A stretch of DNA of 64,000 nucleotides from CAYRHN01 sp964424115 (GTDB lineage Bacteria > Chloroflexota > Anaerolineae > Anaerolineales > Anaerolineaceae): contig CAYRHN010000003.1 of NCBI GenBank assembly GCA_964424115.1, positions 124,001-188,000 of the forward strand. The letters are read 5' to 3'. The position numbers were made by a program, and so were the translations under genes. Under the pieces are notes generated by a model. That model did not search any database. It was not told the DNA's origin and was given only the letters and a program-made list of their open reading frames with translations. Shown piece by piece: positions 55,267 through 63,079 of this stretch (position 1 is its first letter; each line of letters begins with the position of its first letter).

Positions 55267-55365
55267 CGGGCTAAAAATCTTCCACGCACACGGATAAGAA
55301 TTTTTAACCGCAGATGCTTTACTTACGGATAAAGAGCAGATAAGAATTAGGATAAAAAATTTCGT
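55267..55365 (+). repeat. Second copy of the 49-base repeat with CAGAT-type extension
   Basis: Positions 55267-55315 are identical to 54100-54148 (CGGGCTAAAAATCTTCCACG through CCGCAGAT). The following TTACGGATAAAGAGCAGATA continues the degenerate 10-base pattern. The copy starts 20 bases after the lipoprotein stop codon, so the lipoprotein gene is bracketed by direct repeats. Confidence 0.8.
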
Positions 55366-55421
55366 AGAATTCGCTTTATTCGTCAAATGCGTGATCCAGA
55401 GTTTGCGCAAGGAGGTTCAAG

Positions 55422-56045
55422 ATGAAAATGAAATGGTTACGCTGGGTGTTCGGCGGGGCGGCGCTGGCGTTGGGCGCTTTGGCTATTATTTGCCTGGCAT
55501 CCGGGGCGGTGTATGCGGCCAACATGGTCGGTTTTATCGATGACCTGTTGGGTAATACTGAAGATTGGATCGAGATCTTCTACGTGGCGGCGCCGGTCCT
55601 GCTGCTGGTAGTATGGGTGGGTCTGTTCTTTGTCCACCGGCGGCAGAACCTGGTCATGAGCCTGGTTGCCCTGATGATTGGGGTCGTCTCCACGATCCTG
55701 TGCTTGGTTGACCTGCATGACATCCAACACGGGCTGTATGTGGAGAATATCTACGCCATCGGCATTCGTTTGCCCTTCTTTGCGCTGCTGATATTTGGCA
55801 TTTTGGGGCAGAAAGCGGAAGGGATGTCCACTGAGTATGGCATATTGACCATCCTGCTGGCCCTGGGCTTTGCTTTTGCCAACCTGGCCAATGAATACGG
55901 ATGGCGACACTTTACCTTCCTGGAGACGTGCCTGTTCCTGCTCCTGGCAGCCTGGGGCATCTGGCTGGGGATCCTCGTGCTCAAAGGAAAGGTCCTGATG
56001 GATGGAAACACCAAACCACAGGTCAACACAGATGAACTCGGATAA
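55422..56045 (+). CDS. Hypothetical six-helix membrane protein
   Basis: A 207-residue integral membrane protein with about six hydrophobic segments (ALALGALAIICLASGAVYAA; FYVAAPVLLLVVWVGLFF; VMSLVALMIGVVSTILCLV; IRLPFFALLIFGIL; YGILTILLALGFAFANL; ETCLFLLLAAWGIWLGILVL). No family is recognised. A strong AAGGAGG site precedes the ATG. The last codons (NTKPQVNTDELG) and the TAA stop are a translated copy of the CAGAT repeat, so the native C-terminus may have been replaced or extended by the repeat. Confidence 0.78.
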   Translation: MKMKWLRWVFGGAALALGALAIICLASGAVYAANMVGFIDDLLGNTEDWIEIFYVAAPVLLLVVWVGLFFVHRRQNLVMSLVALMIGVVSTILCLVDLHDIQHGLYVENIYAIGIRLPFFALLIFGILGQKAEGMSTEYGILTILLALGFAFANLANEYGWRHFTFLETCLFLLLAAWGIWLGILVLKGKVLMDGNTKPQVNTDELG

Positions 56046-56120
56046 GAAAATTTAACCGTAGACGCTTTGCGCGCAAATGAACGCAGATAGGAAGATATAA
56101 AAACAAAATTCGCGGCTAAA
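56012..56120 (+). repeat. CAGAT-family repeat overlapping the 3' end of the membrane-protein gene
   Basis: AAACCACAGGTCAACACAGA and TGAACTCGGATAAGAAAA read in frame through the end of the previous gene, followed by TTTAACCGTAGACGCTTTGC and GCAAATGAACGCAGATAGG outside it. The gap up to the flavin reductase stop codon (56178) has no gene. Confidence 0.65.
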
Positions 56121-56177
56121 AAATCCGTGAAAGTCATATCAAAAGAGATCCTCTGATCCCCCCTTTGGGCGCTTTCG

Positions 56178-56750
56178 TCAATCTCTGATTGATTTTCCTT
56201 CCTGGTAGCCGTTGCCGATCGGTTGGCCGATCGAATAATAGCGGTTATCCAGCGCGTAGAGGATCGGATCCAGGCGGGTCAGGTCGACCGGAACGCGCCT
56301 ACCCTCGTGCTGCTCGCTGAATTCCTCGCTGAGGTAAGCCTGCGCCACCTCGCCGACGAATACCTGGCGGTGCTGGATGGAGAACTCGTGCACCACGCGG
56401 CATTCCAGGTTGAGCGGGCATTCGGCGATCATGGGTGCGCCGGGCAGCTCGCCGTAAAAGACCTCGAACAGCGCGCCCTTATCCACGTCGCACCCGGAGA
56501 CGATCCCGCAGTAATCCGCCACGGCCAGCATGGAGGTGGTGGGGAAATTGAGGCTGAAGGCCGCCTGCTCAACGATCCCCTGGTTGGTGTAATGTTCGCG
56601 GTGGGAGGAGACGTACACCAGCGGCGGGTTGATCCCCATCAGGCCTACATCTCCCACCAGCTCGAAGTTTGGTTTGCCGTTCACCAACGCCCCCGCCAAT
56701 GCGATGGGAATGGGGTAGATATATGGAAGTTTGCCAAGCTTGATCTTCAT
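56178..56750 (-). CDS. Flavin reductase family protein
   Basis: A 190-residue split-barrel flavoprotein of the flavin reductase-like (DIM6/NTAB) type. IPIALAGALVNGKPNFELVG, NPPLVYVSSHREHYTNQGI and FSLNFPTTSM correspond to the FMN-binding core. Members reduce flavin for other enzymes or act as simple flavoproteins. Its ATG lies only one base after the stop codon of the GNAT gene upstream on the same strand, so the two are translated as one operon. The C-terminal LDPILYALDNRYYSIG motif is typical of this subfamily. Confidence 0.88.
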   Translation of the reverse strand: MKIKLGKLPYIYPIPIALAGALVNGKPNFELVGDVGLMGINPPLVYVSSHREHYTNQGIVEQAAFSLNFPTTSMLAVADYCGIVSGCDVDKGALFEVFYGELPGAPMIAECPLNLECRVVHEFSIQHRQVFVGEVAQAYLSEEFSEQHEGRRVPVDLTRLDPILYALDNRYYSIGQPIGNGYQEGKSIRD

Positions 56751-56751
56751 T

Positions 56752-57630
56752 TTAAAGTTCCTTCTCGATCTTGCCCCACTCGGCCACCTTGCGGAAGCCC
56801 AGCCGGCGGTAGGCCGGCTCGTGGAGCAGGTTTTCGTGGATCAGGTCGGCGAGGATATTTTCCACGCCGCCGTGCTGGATGCAGCGGTTGACCCCGCCGG
56901 CCAGCAGCGGCAGCAGGCTGTCCTCATCGGGGGCGTAGATATTGTAGAAAGCGGCGGTGGAGCGGCGCACCAGGTTGGGCGCGGCCATGCAGGTAGCGAC
57001 CAGCTTGCCCTCCCGGCGCACGCCCAGGTGGGCGATGACCAGCCCGGCGGCGTGCCACTCGGCCATCAGCGCGCGGTAGGCCTCGGGCGGACGTTTGTAC
57101 CACAGCGCGGCCACCCCGGCGCACTCCTCCAGCCCGCCGGCCGGGTCGATCTCTTCCAGCTCGGGGGCTGCGGGCAGGGTTAATAGGCCCCAGGCGGTGC
57201 GGTATTCATAATATTGCTTGTAGCCCCAGTCGTGGATGCGGAACCCCACCCGCTCTGCCAGGCTTACATCGCCGGGGACCATGTCGGTCACCCGTCCGAC
57301 GGCGCGCTTCACCCCTTTGCGCCGCAGCGTGGCGAAGGCTTTTTCCAGCAGCAGTTCGGCAGCCGATTCATGCCCCGGCAGCAGGCGCGGAAAATCGATC
57401 GTGGCCTCCTCGCCGCTGGAGGAGACGACTGAGAACATATAGCCGACCATCTCATCGCCGAGGAAGCAGTAGTGGCGCGTCTCGGGGTCGAAGTCCGGGC
57501 GGGCGTGCAGGGCCAGCAGGTCAGCCAGGTCATAGGCCAGCGGCCAGATCCAGTCCTGCGCCACCTGGCGGCCGATGCGCGCCTGGTTGGGTTCAAAGCC
57601 TTTCTGGTAATCGCGGATCTGGTAGGACAT
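56752..57630 (-). CDS. GNAT-type acetyltransferase, probably tandem
   Basis: A 292-residue protein. The N-terminal half has an acyl-CoA-binding-like segment (ATIDFPRLLPGHESAAELLL followed by FATLRRKGVKRAVGRV and AERVGFRIHDWG). The second half (IAHLGVRREGKLVATCMAAP, then LLPLLAGGVNRCIQHGGVEN and AYRRLGFRKVAEWG) looks like a second GNAT fold, so it is probably a double-GNAT enzyme. The ATG at 57630 (MSYQIRDY) is preferred over an upstream frame that enters the intergenic region. Acceptor unknown. One base from the flavin reductase gene. Confidence 0.78.
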   Translation of the reverse strand: MSYQIRDYQKGFEPNQARIGRQVAQDWIWPLAYDLADLLALHARPDFDPETRHYCFLGDEMVGYMFSVVSSSGEEATIDFPRLLPGHESAAELLLEKAFATLRRKGVKRAVGRVTDMVPGDVSLAERVGFRIHDWGYKQYYEYRTAWGLLTLPAAPELEEIDPAGGLEECAGVAALWYKRPPEAYRALMAEWHAAGLVIAHLGVRREGKLVATCMAAPNLVRRSTAAFYNIYAPDEDSLLPLLAGGVNRCIQHGGVENILADLIHENLLHEPAYRRLGFRKVAEWGKIEKEL

Positions 57631-57721
57631 GATAAATTTATTATAGTGAGGTTTACGTAGAACGTTGAGAACAATTTTCTCGATTATAATACCCCCATCT
57701 TTGGAACGGACGAGGTATGGA

Positions 57722-58108
57722 ATGCGCACGCGGTTCATTTTTATCATTTTGATCTTTGCCCTGGCGCTGGCGGGTTGCTCCTCCAACAGCAAAAGCCCGG
57801 CCGCCCAGGCGGTGGAAAGTTATCTCAACGCGCTGATCGGCAAACAGGCCGACACGCTTTCTTCGCTCTCCTGCGCGGATTGGGAAGCGCAGGCACTGCT
57901 GGAAATGGATTCCTTCGAGGCGGTCTCGGCCAGCCTGGAGGGCCTGTCCTGCTCGGAAACCGGCACGGAGAACGGGCAGACGCTGGTGACCTGCACGGGC
58001 AAGATCGTCACTTCCTACCAGGGCGAGGCGCGCGAGTTCGACCTCTCGCGTTGGACCTACCAGGTGGCGCAAGAGGGCGGCGACTGGCGCGTATGCGGTT
58101 ACCGGTAG
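57722..58108 (+). CDS. Small lipoprotein
   Basis: A 128-residue exported lipoprotein with lipobox LAGC (residues 16-19, FALALAGCSSN). The mature part, with SPAAQAVESYLNALIGKQAD and several cysteines (LSCADWEA, LSCSET, VTCTGK, VCGYR), resembles small NTF2-like or DUF4878-like lipoproteins that carry a single alpha+beta domain. A TATAAT motif at 57685-57690 could serve as its promoter. The ATG at 57722 gives the signal peptide directly. It overlaps the next, 45-residue gene by 16 bases. Confidence 0.82.
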   Translation: MRTRFIFIILIFALALAGCSSNSKSPAAQAVESYLNALIGKQADTLSSLSCADWEAQALLEMDSFEAVSASLEGLSCSETGTENGQTLVTCTGKIVTSYQGEAREFDLSRWTYQVAQEGGDWRVCGYR

Positions 58109-58230
58109 AATGCTTGAAGCGGCTCTTCAGCCGCGAGAATTTGCTGGCCCTGGCGCTGGCGTTGATCCTGGTGCTGCTGGTGATCGTCACCGCGGACAAT
58201 GCCCCGCTGTGGATCTACCAGGGTTTTTAG
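58093..58230 (+). CDS. 45-residue single-helix membrane protein preceding MBOAT
   Basis: A tiny protein (MRLPVECLKRLFSRENLLAL, then a membrane helix ALALILVLLVIVTA, then DNAPLWIYQGF). It has one membrane segment with positively charged residues before it. It overlaps the lipoprotein gene by 16 bases in another frame and ends 3 bases before the MBOAT start, so it is tightly coupled to it. Small single-helix proteins are known next to MBOAT genes in alginate-type and D-alanylation-type acylation clusters, and this one fits that pattern. It is easily missed in automatic annotation because of its size. Confidence 0.7.
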   Translation: MRLPVECLKRLFSRENLLALALALILVLLVIVTADNAPLWIYQGF

Positions 58231-58233
58231 GCG

Positions 58234-59829
58234 ATGACGCTGCGCGATATTTTGATCTTCTTGGGACTGGCGCTGCTGCTGCGCCTGCTGGCGGCGGGAT
58301 ATGCGCGCCTTTCGCGCAAAGACACGGCGGGTAAGGCCGCCGCAGTCACCGCCTGGAAGAACGGCTTCCTTTTTGTTGCCAGCGTGCTGGCGCTCTTCTG
58401 GCTGCAGCCTTCCATGCCGGTACGCAATCTGGATTTCTGGCTGCCGCTGGCCACGCTGGCGCTGGCAACCTGGGGCTGGATCGCAACGATTCCGGGAGTT
58501 AAAAACCCTGGCAATCCGGTTGAAACGGAGCAGACCCCCAAGGCTTTGAAGACCTTCAGGATTTCGGCCTTCTGGCGCGAGAACCTGCCCTGGCTGGGCG
58601 CGGCGGGGGGGATCGTTCTGCTGGTGGCGGCCACGCGCTTTTTATCGCCAACCGGGGTGATCACATCCAGCCGCCCGCCGCAGTTCGAGCTGGTGCTGGC
58701 GGGTCTGCTGCTGGCGGCGGGTTTTGCCGTGCTGCTGGCCTGGCTGGGAACGCTGGGCAAGGGCAAGGCCGCCGCGGGTTGGCTGCCCGGGGCGTTGATC
58801 CTTTTCCTGCTGGGACTGTTCATTATCCTGAAAACCCCCGCGCTCTCGCAAGCGGCCTCCGCCGGGCTGCGCGGGCTGATGGGACAGCCGGTCAACCTGG
58901 CCGGGCCGCTGGATCTGCGCTGGCTGGGCTTTTCCTACATCGCCTTTCGCCTGATCCACACCCTGCGCGAGCGGCAGAATGCAGGGAGCAAACCCCCGCG
59001 TGTGCCGCCGGCCAATTTCCGCGAGTATCTGACCTATTTGATCTTCTTCCCCGCCCTGACGGCCGGGCCGATCGACCGGGTGGAGCGCTTCGTCAAGGAC
59101 CTGCGCGTGCCGCTGGCTCCGCTGATGGACGACCTGCTCCCGGCCGGGGAACGTCTGGCGCTGGGGTTGTTCAAGAAGTTCGTCCTGGCGGGCAGCCTGG
59201 CGCTCTTCTCGCTCTCGGCGGAGAACGCCGGAGTGATCCAGGGGGCGGGCTGGATGTGGTTGGCGCTGGTGGGCTATGCTCTGCAGATCTATTTCGATTT
59301 CAGCGGCTACACCGATATCGCCATCGGGTTGGGAAGGCTGCTGGGCGTACGCCTACCAGAGAACTTCAACGCGCCGTATCTCAAGCCCAACCTGACCCAG
59401 TTCTGGAATAACTGGCACATGACCCTGACGCAGTGGTTCCGCGCCTATTATTTCAACCCGCTGACGCGCTGGCTGAGGACGCGCGAACGCCCGCTGCCGC
59501 TGGCGCTGATCATTCTCTTCACCCAGCTGAGCACCTTTGTGTTGATCGGGCTGTGGCACGGGGTGACCTGGAATTTCGTCATCTGGGGCGCCTGGCACGG
59601 GCTGGGGCTGTTCCTGCAGAACCGCTGGTCGGAGTGGCTGAAATCCCCTACGGGGACCTTCGAGCCGCGCGCCGAGGCGCTGGAGGAAAAGCCGCGCCTG
59701 AAGGCCGTCCTGGGCGGGCTGGGCGCGTTGGCAACGTTCATTTTCGTGGCGCTGGGCTGGACGTGGTTCGCCCTGCCCCAACCGGCGGATGCCCTGCGTG
59801 TGCTGGGCGTGCTGTTTGGGATTAATTAA
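58234..59829 (+). CDS. MBOAT family membrane O-acyltransferase
   Basis: A 531-residue protein with about 12 membrane segments. The MBOAT domain has FPALTAGPIDRVERF, YALQIYFDFSGYTDIAIGLG, LPENFNAPYLKPNLTQFWNN with WHMTLTQWFRAY, and the active-site histidine in GLWHGVTWNFVIWGAWHGLG. This is the AlgI/DltB group, which moves acyl groups across the membrane to extracellular polymers. Upstream is a 45-residue helix protein and downstream an SGNH-like protein (59955), giving the common three-part acylation module. The TAA stop is the first triplet of a TAACCACAGATGG repeat. Confidence 0.93.
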   Translation: MTLRDILIFLGLALLLRLLAAGYARLSRKDTAGKAAAVTAWKNGFLFVASVLALFWLQPSMPVRNLDFWLPLATLALATWGWIATIPGVKNPGNPVETEQTPKALKTFRISAFWRENLPWLGAAGGIVLLVAATRFLSPTGVITSSRPPQFELVLAGLLLAAGFAVLLAWLGTLGKGKAAAGWLPGALILFLLGLFIILKTPALSQAASAGLRGLMGQPVNLAGPLDLRWLGFSYIAFRLIHTLRERQNAGSKPPRVPPANFREYLTYLIFFPALTAGPIDRVERFVKDLRVPLAPLMDDLLPAGERLALGLFKKFVLAGSLALFSLSAENAGVIQGAGWMWLALVGYALQIYFDFSGYTDIAIGLGRLLGVRLPENFNAPYLKPNLTQFWNNWHMTLTQWFRAYYFNPLTRWLRTRERPLPLALIILFTQLSTFVLIGLWHGVTWNFVIWGAWHGLGLFLQNRWSEWLKSPTGTFEPRAEALEEKPRLKAVLGGLGALATFIFVALGWTWFALPQPADALRVLGVLFGIN

Positions 59830-59954
59830 CCACAGATGGATACAGATGAACGCAGATAAGAGATTTTAACCACAGACCCTTCGCGCCTTCGCGGTTCAAA
59901 TTATTCAATCGTCAATCTAAAATCGTCAATCGCAAATCGTAAATCGTAAATCCT
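59827..59954 (+). repeat. CAGAT-family repeat then AATCGT-type leader repeat
   Basis: TAACCACAGATGGATACAGA and TGAACGCAGATAAGAG (59827-59862) start with the MBOAT stop codon. After TTTTAACCACAGACCCTTCG (59864-59883), the region 59906-59954 reads TTCAATCGTCAATCTAAAAT and CGTCAATCGCAAATCGTAAA and TCGTAAATCCT, ending at the next ATG. So one gap has the stop-type repeat first and the leader-type repeat second. Confidence 0.7.
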
Positions 59955-61064
59955 ATGCCTTCTTCTTCCAAAATCTCCCCCATTCGCGTGCTGGTGAAAG
60001 CGCTGATCCTCTTCATCGCTTTCAACCTGCTCTACGCGGCGCTGGACCCTCTTCCTGGGTTGGGACGCATCTCGCTCTATAACGGGTTGTTCCCCGGGCG
60101 GGCGCGCTTTCCTTTCGGCGAGAACCCGTCCGAGGCGTATTCCTTCAGCATGTACAGCGTGGAAGCCATGTTCGCCGCGCACGAGTTCAACGCGCCCCAA
60201 AAAGCGGACGAGTACCGCGTGATCGTGATCGGCGATTCGTCGGTGTGGGGCACGCTGCTGAAGCCAGAGGACACGCTGGCGGGCAAGTTGAACGGGCTGG
60301 GGTTGACCAGCGCGGACGGGCGCAAGATGCGCTTCTACAACCTGGGCTACCCGACCCTCTCGGTGACCAAAGACCTGATGCTGCTGGATGAGGCGCTGCG
60401 CAGCGCCAATCCGCCAGAGATGGTGATCTGGATGGTGACGCTGGAGGGCATGCCGGACGACCGGCAGTTGGAATCGCCGCTGGTGGCGAACAACGCGGGG
60501 CGGGTGGAGGCGTTGATAAATGCGTATAGCCTTACATCTGTGCGGGCGGATGACAAGAACCTGGTGCATCCCGATCTGTGGGGGCGCACGATCATCGGGC
60601 AGCGCCGCGCCCTGGCCGACCTGCTGCGCCTGCAGCTGTACGGTCCGCTGTGGGCGGCCACGGGCATCGACCAGTTCTATCCTGAGACCTATGAGGCCGC
60701 TCAGCGCGACCTGGACGCAGACGCGACCTTCAACCACTGGGAGGAAGCCCGGTTCACCCCCGACCTGCTGGCCTGGGATGTGCTGGAGGCGGGGATGGGC
60801 GCCGTGCCGAGGATCCTGCTGGTCAACGAGCCGATCCTGATCAGCCAGGGCAAGAACAGCGACCTGCGTTATAATTTCTATTATCCGCGCTGGGCGTACG
60901 ACCGCTACCGCGCTCTGCTGGCAGATGAAGCCGCCGCGCACGGCTGGAATTACCTTGACCTGTGGGACCTCGTCCCGCAGGATCAGTTCACCAACAGCGC
61001 CATTCACCTCACCCCGGCCGGGGAGGAGATGCTGGCGGAGCGGATCAGCCAGACGCTGCGCTAA
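59955..61064 (+). CDS. SGNH-hydrolase-like membrane-anchored protein, partner of MBOAT
   Basis: A 369-residue protein. One N-terminal membrane helix (LVKALILFIAFNLLYAAL) is followed by an extracytoplasmic SGNH-like domain. The nucleophile block reads VIVIGDSSVWGTLLKPED (GDS motif), and the catalytic Asp/His block is probably IHLTPAGEEMLAERI near the C-terminus. Such proteins (AlgX/AlgJ or DltD-like) complete transfer of acyl groups delivered by an MBOAT. The leader consists of AATCGT repeats directly up to the ATG with no Shine-Dalgarno sequence. Target polymer unknown. Confidence 0.85.
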   Translation: MPSSSKISPIRVLVKALILFIAFNLLYAALDPLPGLGRISLYNGLFPGRARFPFGENPSEAYSFSMYSVEAMFAAHEFNAPQKADEYRVIVIGDSSVWGTLLKPEDTLAGKLNGLGLTSADGRKMRFYNLGYPTLSVTKDLMLLDEALRSANPPEMVIWMVTLEGMPDDRQLESPLVANNAGRVEALINAYSLTSVRADDKNLVHPDLWGRTIIGQRRALADLLRLQLYGPLWAATGIDQFYPETYEAAQRDLDADATFNHWEEARFTPDLLAWDVLEAGMGAVPRILLVNEPILISQGKNSDLRYNFYYPRWAYDRYRALLADEAAAHGWNYLDLWDLVPQDQFTNSAIHLTPAGEEMLAERISQTLR

Positions 61065-61077
61065 AAAGGAAAATCCC

Positions 61078-61120
61078 ATTGGACACAGATTTGACGGATT
61101 GAACGGATATTCACGGATCC
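61078..61120 (+). repeat. CAGAT/CGGAT-type repeat after the SGNH gene
   Basis: TTGGACACAGATTTGACGGA followed by TTGAACGGATATTCACGGAT is close to the ACACGGATGGAACGGAT repeat at 33740 and 33854, lying 15 bases after the stop codon. Confidence 0.5.
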
Positions 61121-61163
61121 ATTTTTAAAGCTGCGTCCTAAGAATTAGATCGAAAGGTGTCTC

Positions 61164-61529
61164 ATGGAAACCCAACTTGTCGAAATCAACGGTGTGAAGA
61201 TCGTCGAATGCCTGCCGGATGGGGGGGTGATCGCCAGCGAGAATGACGCGCTGGATGTGGTAGCAGCCTGCGGCGAGCACGAGACCGACCGCGTGCTGCT
61301 GAACGCTTCCAACCTGGCGGTAGATTTTTTGCACCTGCGCACCGGGCTGGCCGGGGCGGTGCTGCTCAAATTCAGCAACTACCGCATCCGGGCCGCGGCG
61401 GTTTTGACGCCCAAGCTGGTCAACCAGGGGCATTTCCGCGATTTTGTGCTGGAGACCAACCGCGGCAACGCCTTCCACGTCTTTTACGACCGCGAGCTGG
61501 CGCTGAAGTGGCTTGCGGGGGTGCAGTAA
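61164..61529 (+). CDS. DUF4180 family protein
   Basis: A 121-residue cytoplasmic protein. NGVKIVECLPDGGVIASEND, RVLLNASNLAVDFLHLRTGL, KFSNYRIRAAAVLTP and DFVLETNRGNAFHVFYDREL match the DUF4180 family, whose members are short single-domain proteins related to the STAS/SpoIIAA-like fold group. Function unknown. A GAAAGGTG ribosome site supports the ATG. It stands alone between the SGNH gene and a GNAT gene. Confidence 0.85.
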   Translation: METQLVEINGVKIVECLPDGGVIASENDALDVVAACGEHETDRVLLNASNLAVDFLHLRTGLAGAVLLKFSNYRIRAAAVLTPKLVNQGHFRDFVLETNRGNAFHVFYDRELALKWLAGVQ

Positions 61530-61668
61530 ACAACCGACAGTTAACGGCAGATAGGATGAAAGCGATCTGCTGCGACTGTTGGAGAATCTCACAGCATGGA
61601 GCTGTGAGCGCTTAACTGCAAGCGGTGGATGGTTCCCATTCTCCGATATAATGATCAGGGAGGCTCTC

Positions 61669-62931
61669 ATGACCCATTCCTACACCTTATCAGCTGCTGA
61701 ACTGCCGCGCGACCTGCCCGCTATCGCGGGGATCATCTCGCGCGTGTTTGCGGGCGGAGAACATGCGGATGCAATTGCCCGCGAGTACGTGGGTAATTGC
61801 AATTACGACCCGCATGCCACCCGGCTGATCTGGGACGGGGAACGCCTGGTGCACCACTGGGGGGTGTGGGGGTACGAGATGCGCCTGGAGTCGATAACGC
61901 TGCGCGTGGCGGGCATTGGCGCGGTGGCGACCGAGGAGGATTGCCGCAAGCAGGGTCTGATGGAGCGCGCCGCGACAGCTTCCTTCCAGGCCATGCAGGA
62001 AGCCGGTTACGATCTCTCCATTCTGCGCGGACGGCATTATGTCAAATTTGGCTTCGCGCGGGCCTGGAATTACGTCACCTACCGCCTGGGGGCCAGCCTG
62101 GGGTCGGAGATCCCCTCCGCGCCGCCGCAGACGCCCTTCCGCGCCCTCACGGCGGCGGACATGGACGCGATCAGCGCCCTCTACAACCGCACCCAGGCCG
62201 GGTTGAATGGCACGGCGGTGCGCCCGACCTACCGGGCTTTCAAGAGCGAGGCGGTGGATGCCTATCACGGCTGGTTCGACGCGGACGGCAGCCTGGCAGG
62301 GTATGTGCGCGCGCTGCCTGCCGGGGCGGCCGAGGTGGGTGGGCCGGAGCACGCCGACGACCTGGTCTGCCTGGAAGCGGCCGGCGATCCCGAGCAGTGT
62401 TTGGCAGTGCTGGGCGAGCTGTTCCGCCGCGAGCAGCCGCCGGATGCGTCTGGGGAGCGCAAACCGTATCAATCGCTGGCCTTTTTCACGCTACCGCACG
62501 AGCATCTGCTCTTGCAGCGCATCCGGCGCGGGGCGTGCCTGGTGGAGACGCAATATTTCGGCAATACCGGTTGGCGGGTGCGCCTGGTAAATCTGCCCGG
62601 TGCGCTGGAAAAGCTGCATCCGCTGCTGGAGGCGCGGCTGCGCTGCTCGCACCTGGCCGGCTGGCAGGGGACCCTGCGCCTGGAATCGCGCCTCCCGGAA
62701 TCGGTTGTGCTGCTGGAGATCGGCCAGGGGCATATAACGCTGCTCCCGGCTGGGGAGAGTGACAATATCCTCTCTGGTGGGACAGCCCTGGCGCGCCTGC
62801 TGATCGGATCGGATGAACCGGCGGAGGTGATGCGCCAGGAGGGGATGGAATGTCGCGGCGCGGCGGCTGAGTTGGCCGGCGTGCTTTTCCCAGCCCTGCA
62901 CCCAATGCTCAGCCACTGGGACGAATTTTAA
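61669..62931 (+). CDS. Eis-like GNAT N-acetyltransferase
   Basis: A 420-residue protein. The first ~150 residues form a GNAT domain: a VRVAGIG-like core strand (TLRVAGIGAVATEEDCRKQG) with the acetyl-CoA loop, LMERAATASFQAMQEAGYDL and RGRHYVKFGF. The central part is a second GNAT-like domain and the C-terminus (about 310-420) is sterol-carrier-like, an arrangement resembling Eis-type acetyltransferases (about 400 residues). The acceptor is unknown; Eis relatives acetylate aminoglycosides or lysines. The ATG at 61669 follows GGGAGG; an upstream frame lacks GNAT similarity. Confidence 0.85.
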   Translation: MTHSYTLSAAELPRDLPAIAGIISRVFAGGEHADAIAREYVGNCNYDPHATRLIWDGERLVHHWGVWGYEMRLESITLRVAGIGAVATEEDCRKQGLMERAATASFQAMQEAGYDLSILRGRHYVKFGFARAWNYVTYRLGASLGSEIPSAPPQTPFRALTAADMDAISALYNRTQAGLNGTAVRPTYRAFKSEAVDAYHGWFDADGSLAGYVRALPAGAAEVGGPEHADDLVCLEAAGDPEQCLAVLGELFRREQPPDASGERKPYQSLAFFTLPHEHLLLQRIRRGACLVETQYFGNTGWRVRLVNLPGALEKLHPLLEARLRCSHLAGWQGTLRLESRLPESVVLLEIGQGHITLLPAGESDNILSGGTALARLLIGSDEPAEVMRQEGMECRGAAAELAGVLFPALHPMLSHWDEF

Positions 62932-63079
62932 AGGGCGTCGAAAATATAAGAACGGCTTGCCCTGGCTTCTCTGCGGGGATACAATAGAGGTCTGATTTCT
63001 CAACCAGGATCGAAGAGTGGCGCGATCCTTCACCAATCTTTATTTTCCACTCTTTTGAACCCTTTTTATTGGAGACCCT

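Noticed and set aside
61579..61668. Earlier start for the Eis-like acetyltransferase
   Set aside because: The added residues show no family similarity, and a GGGAGG site fits the ATG at 61669.
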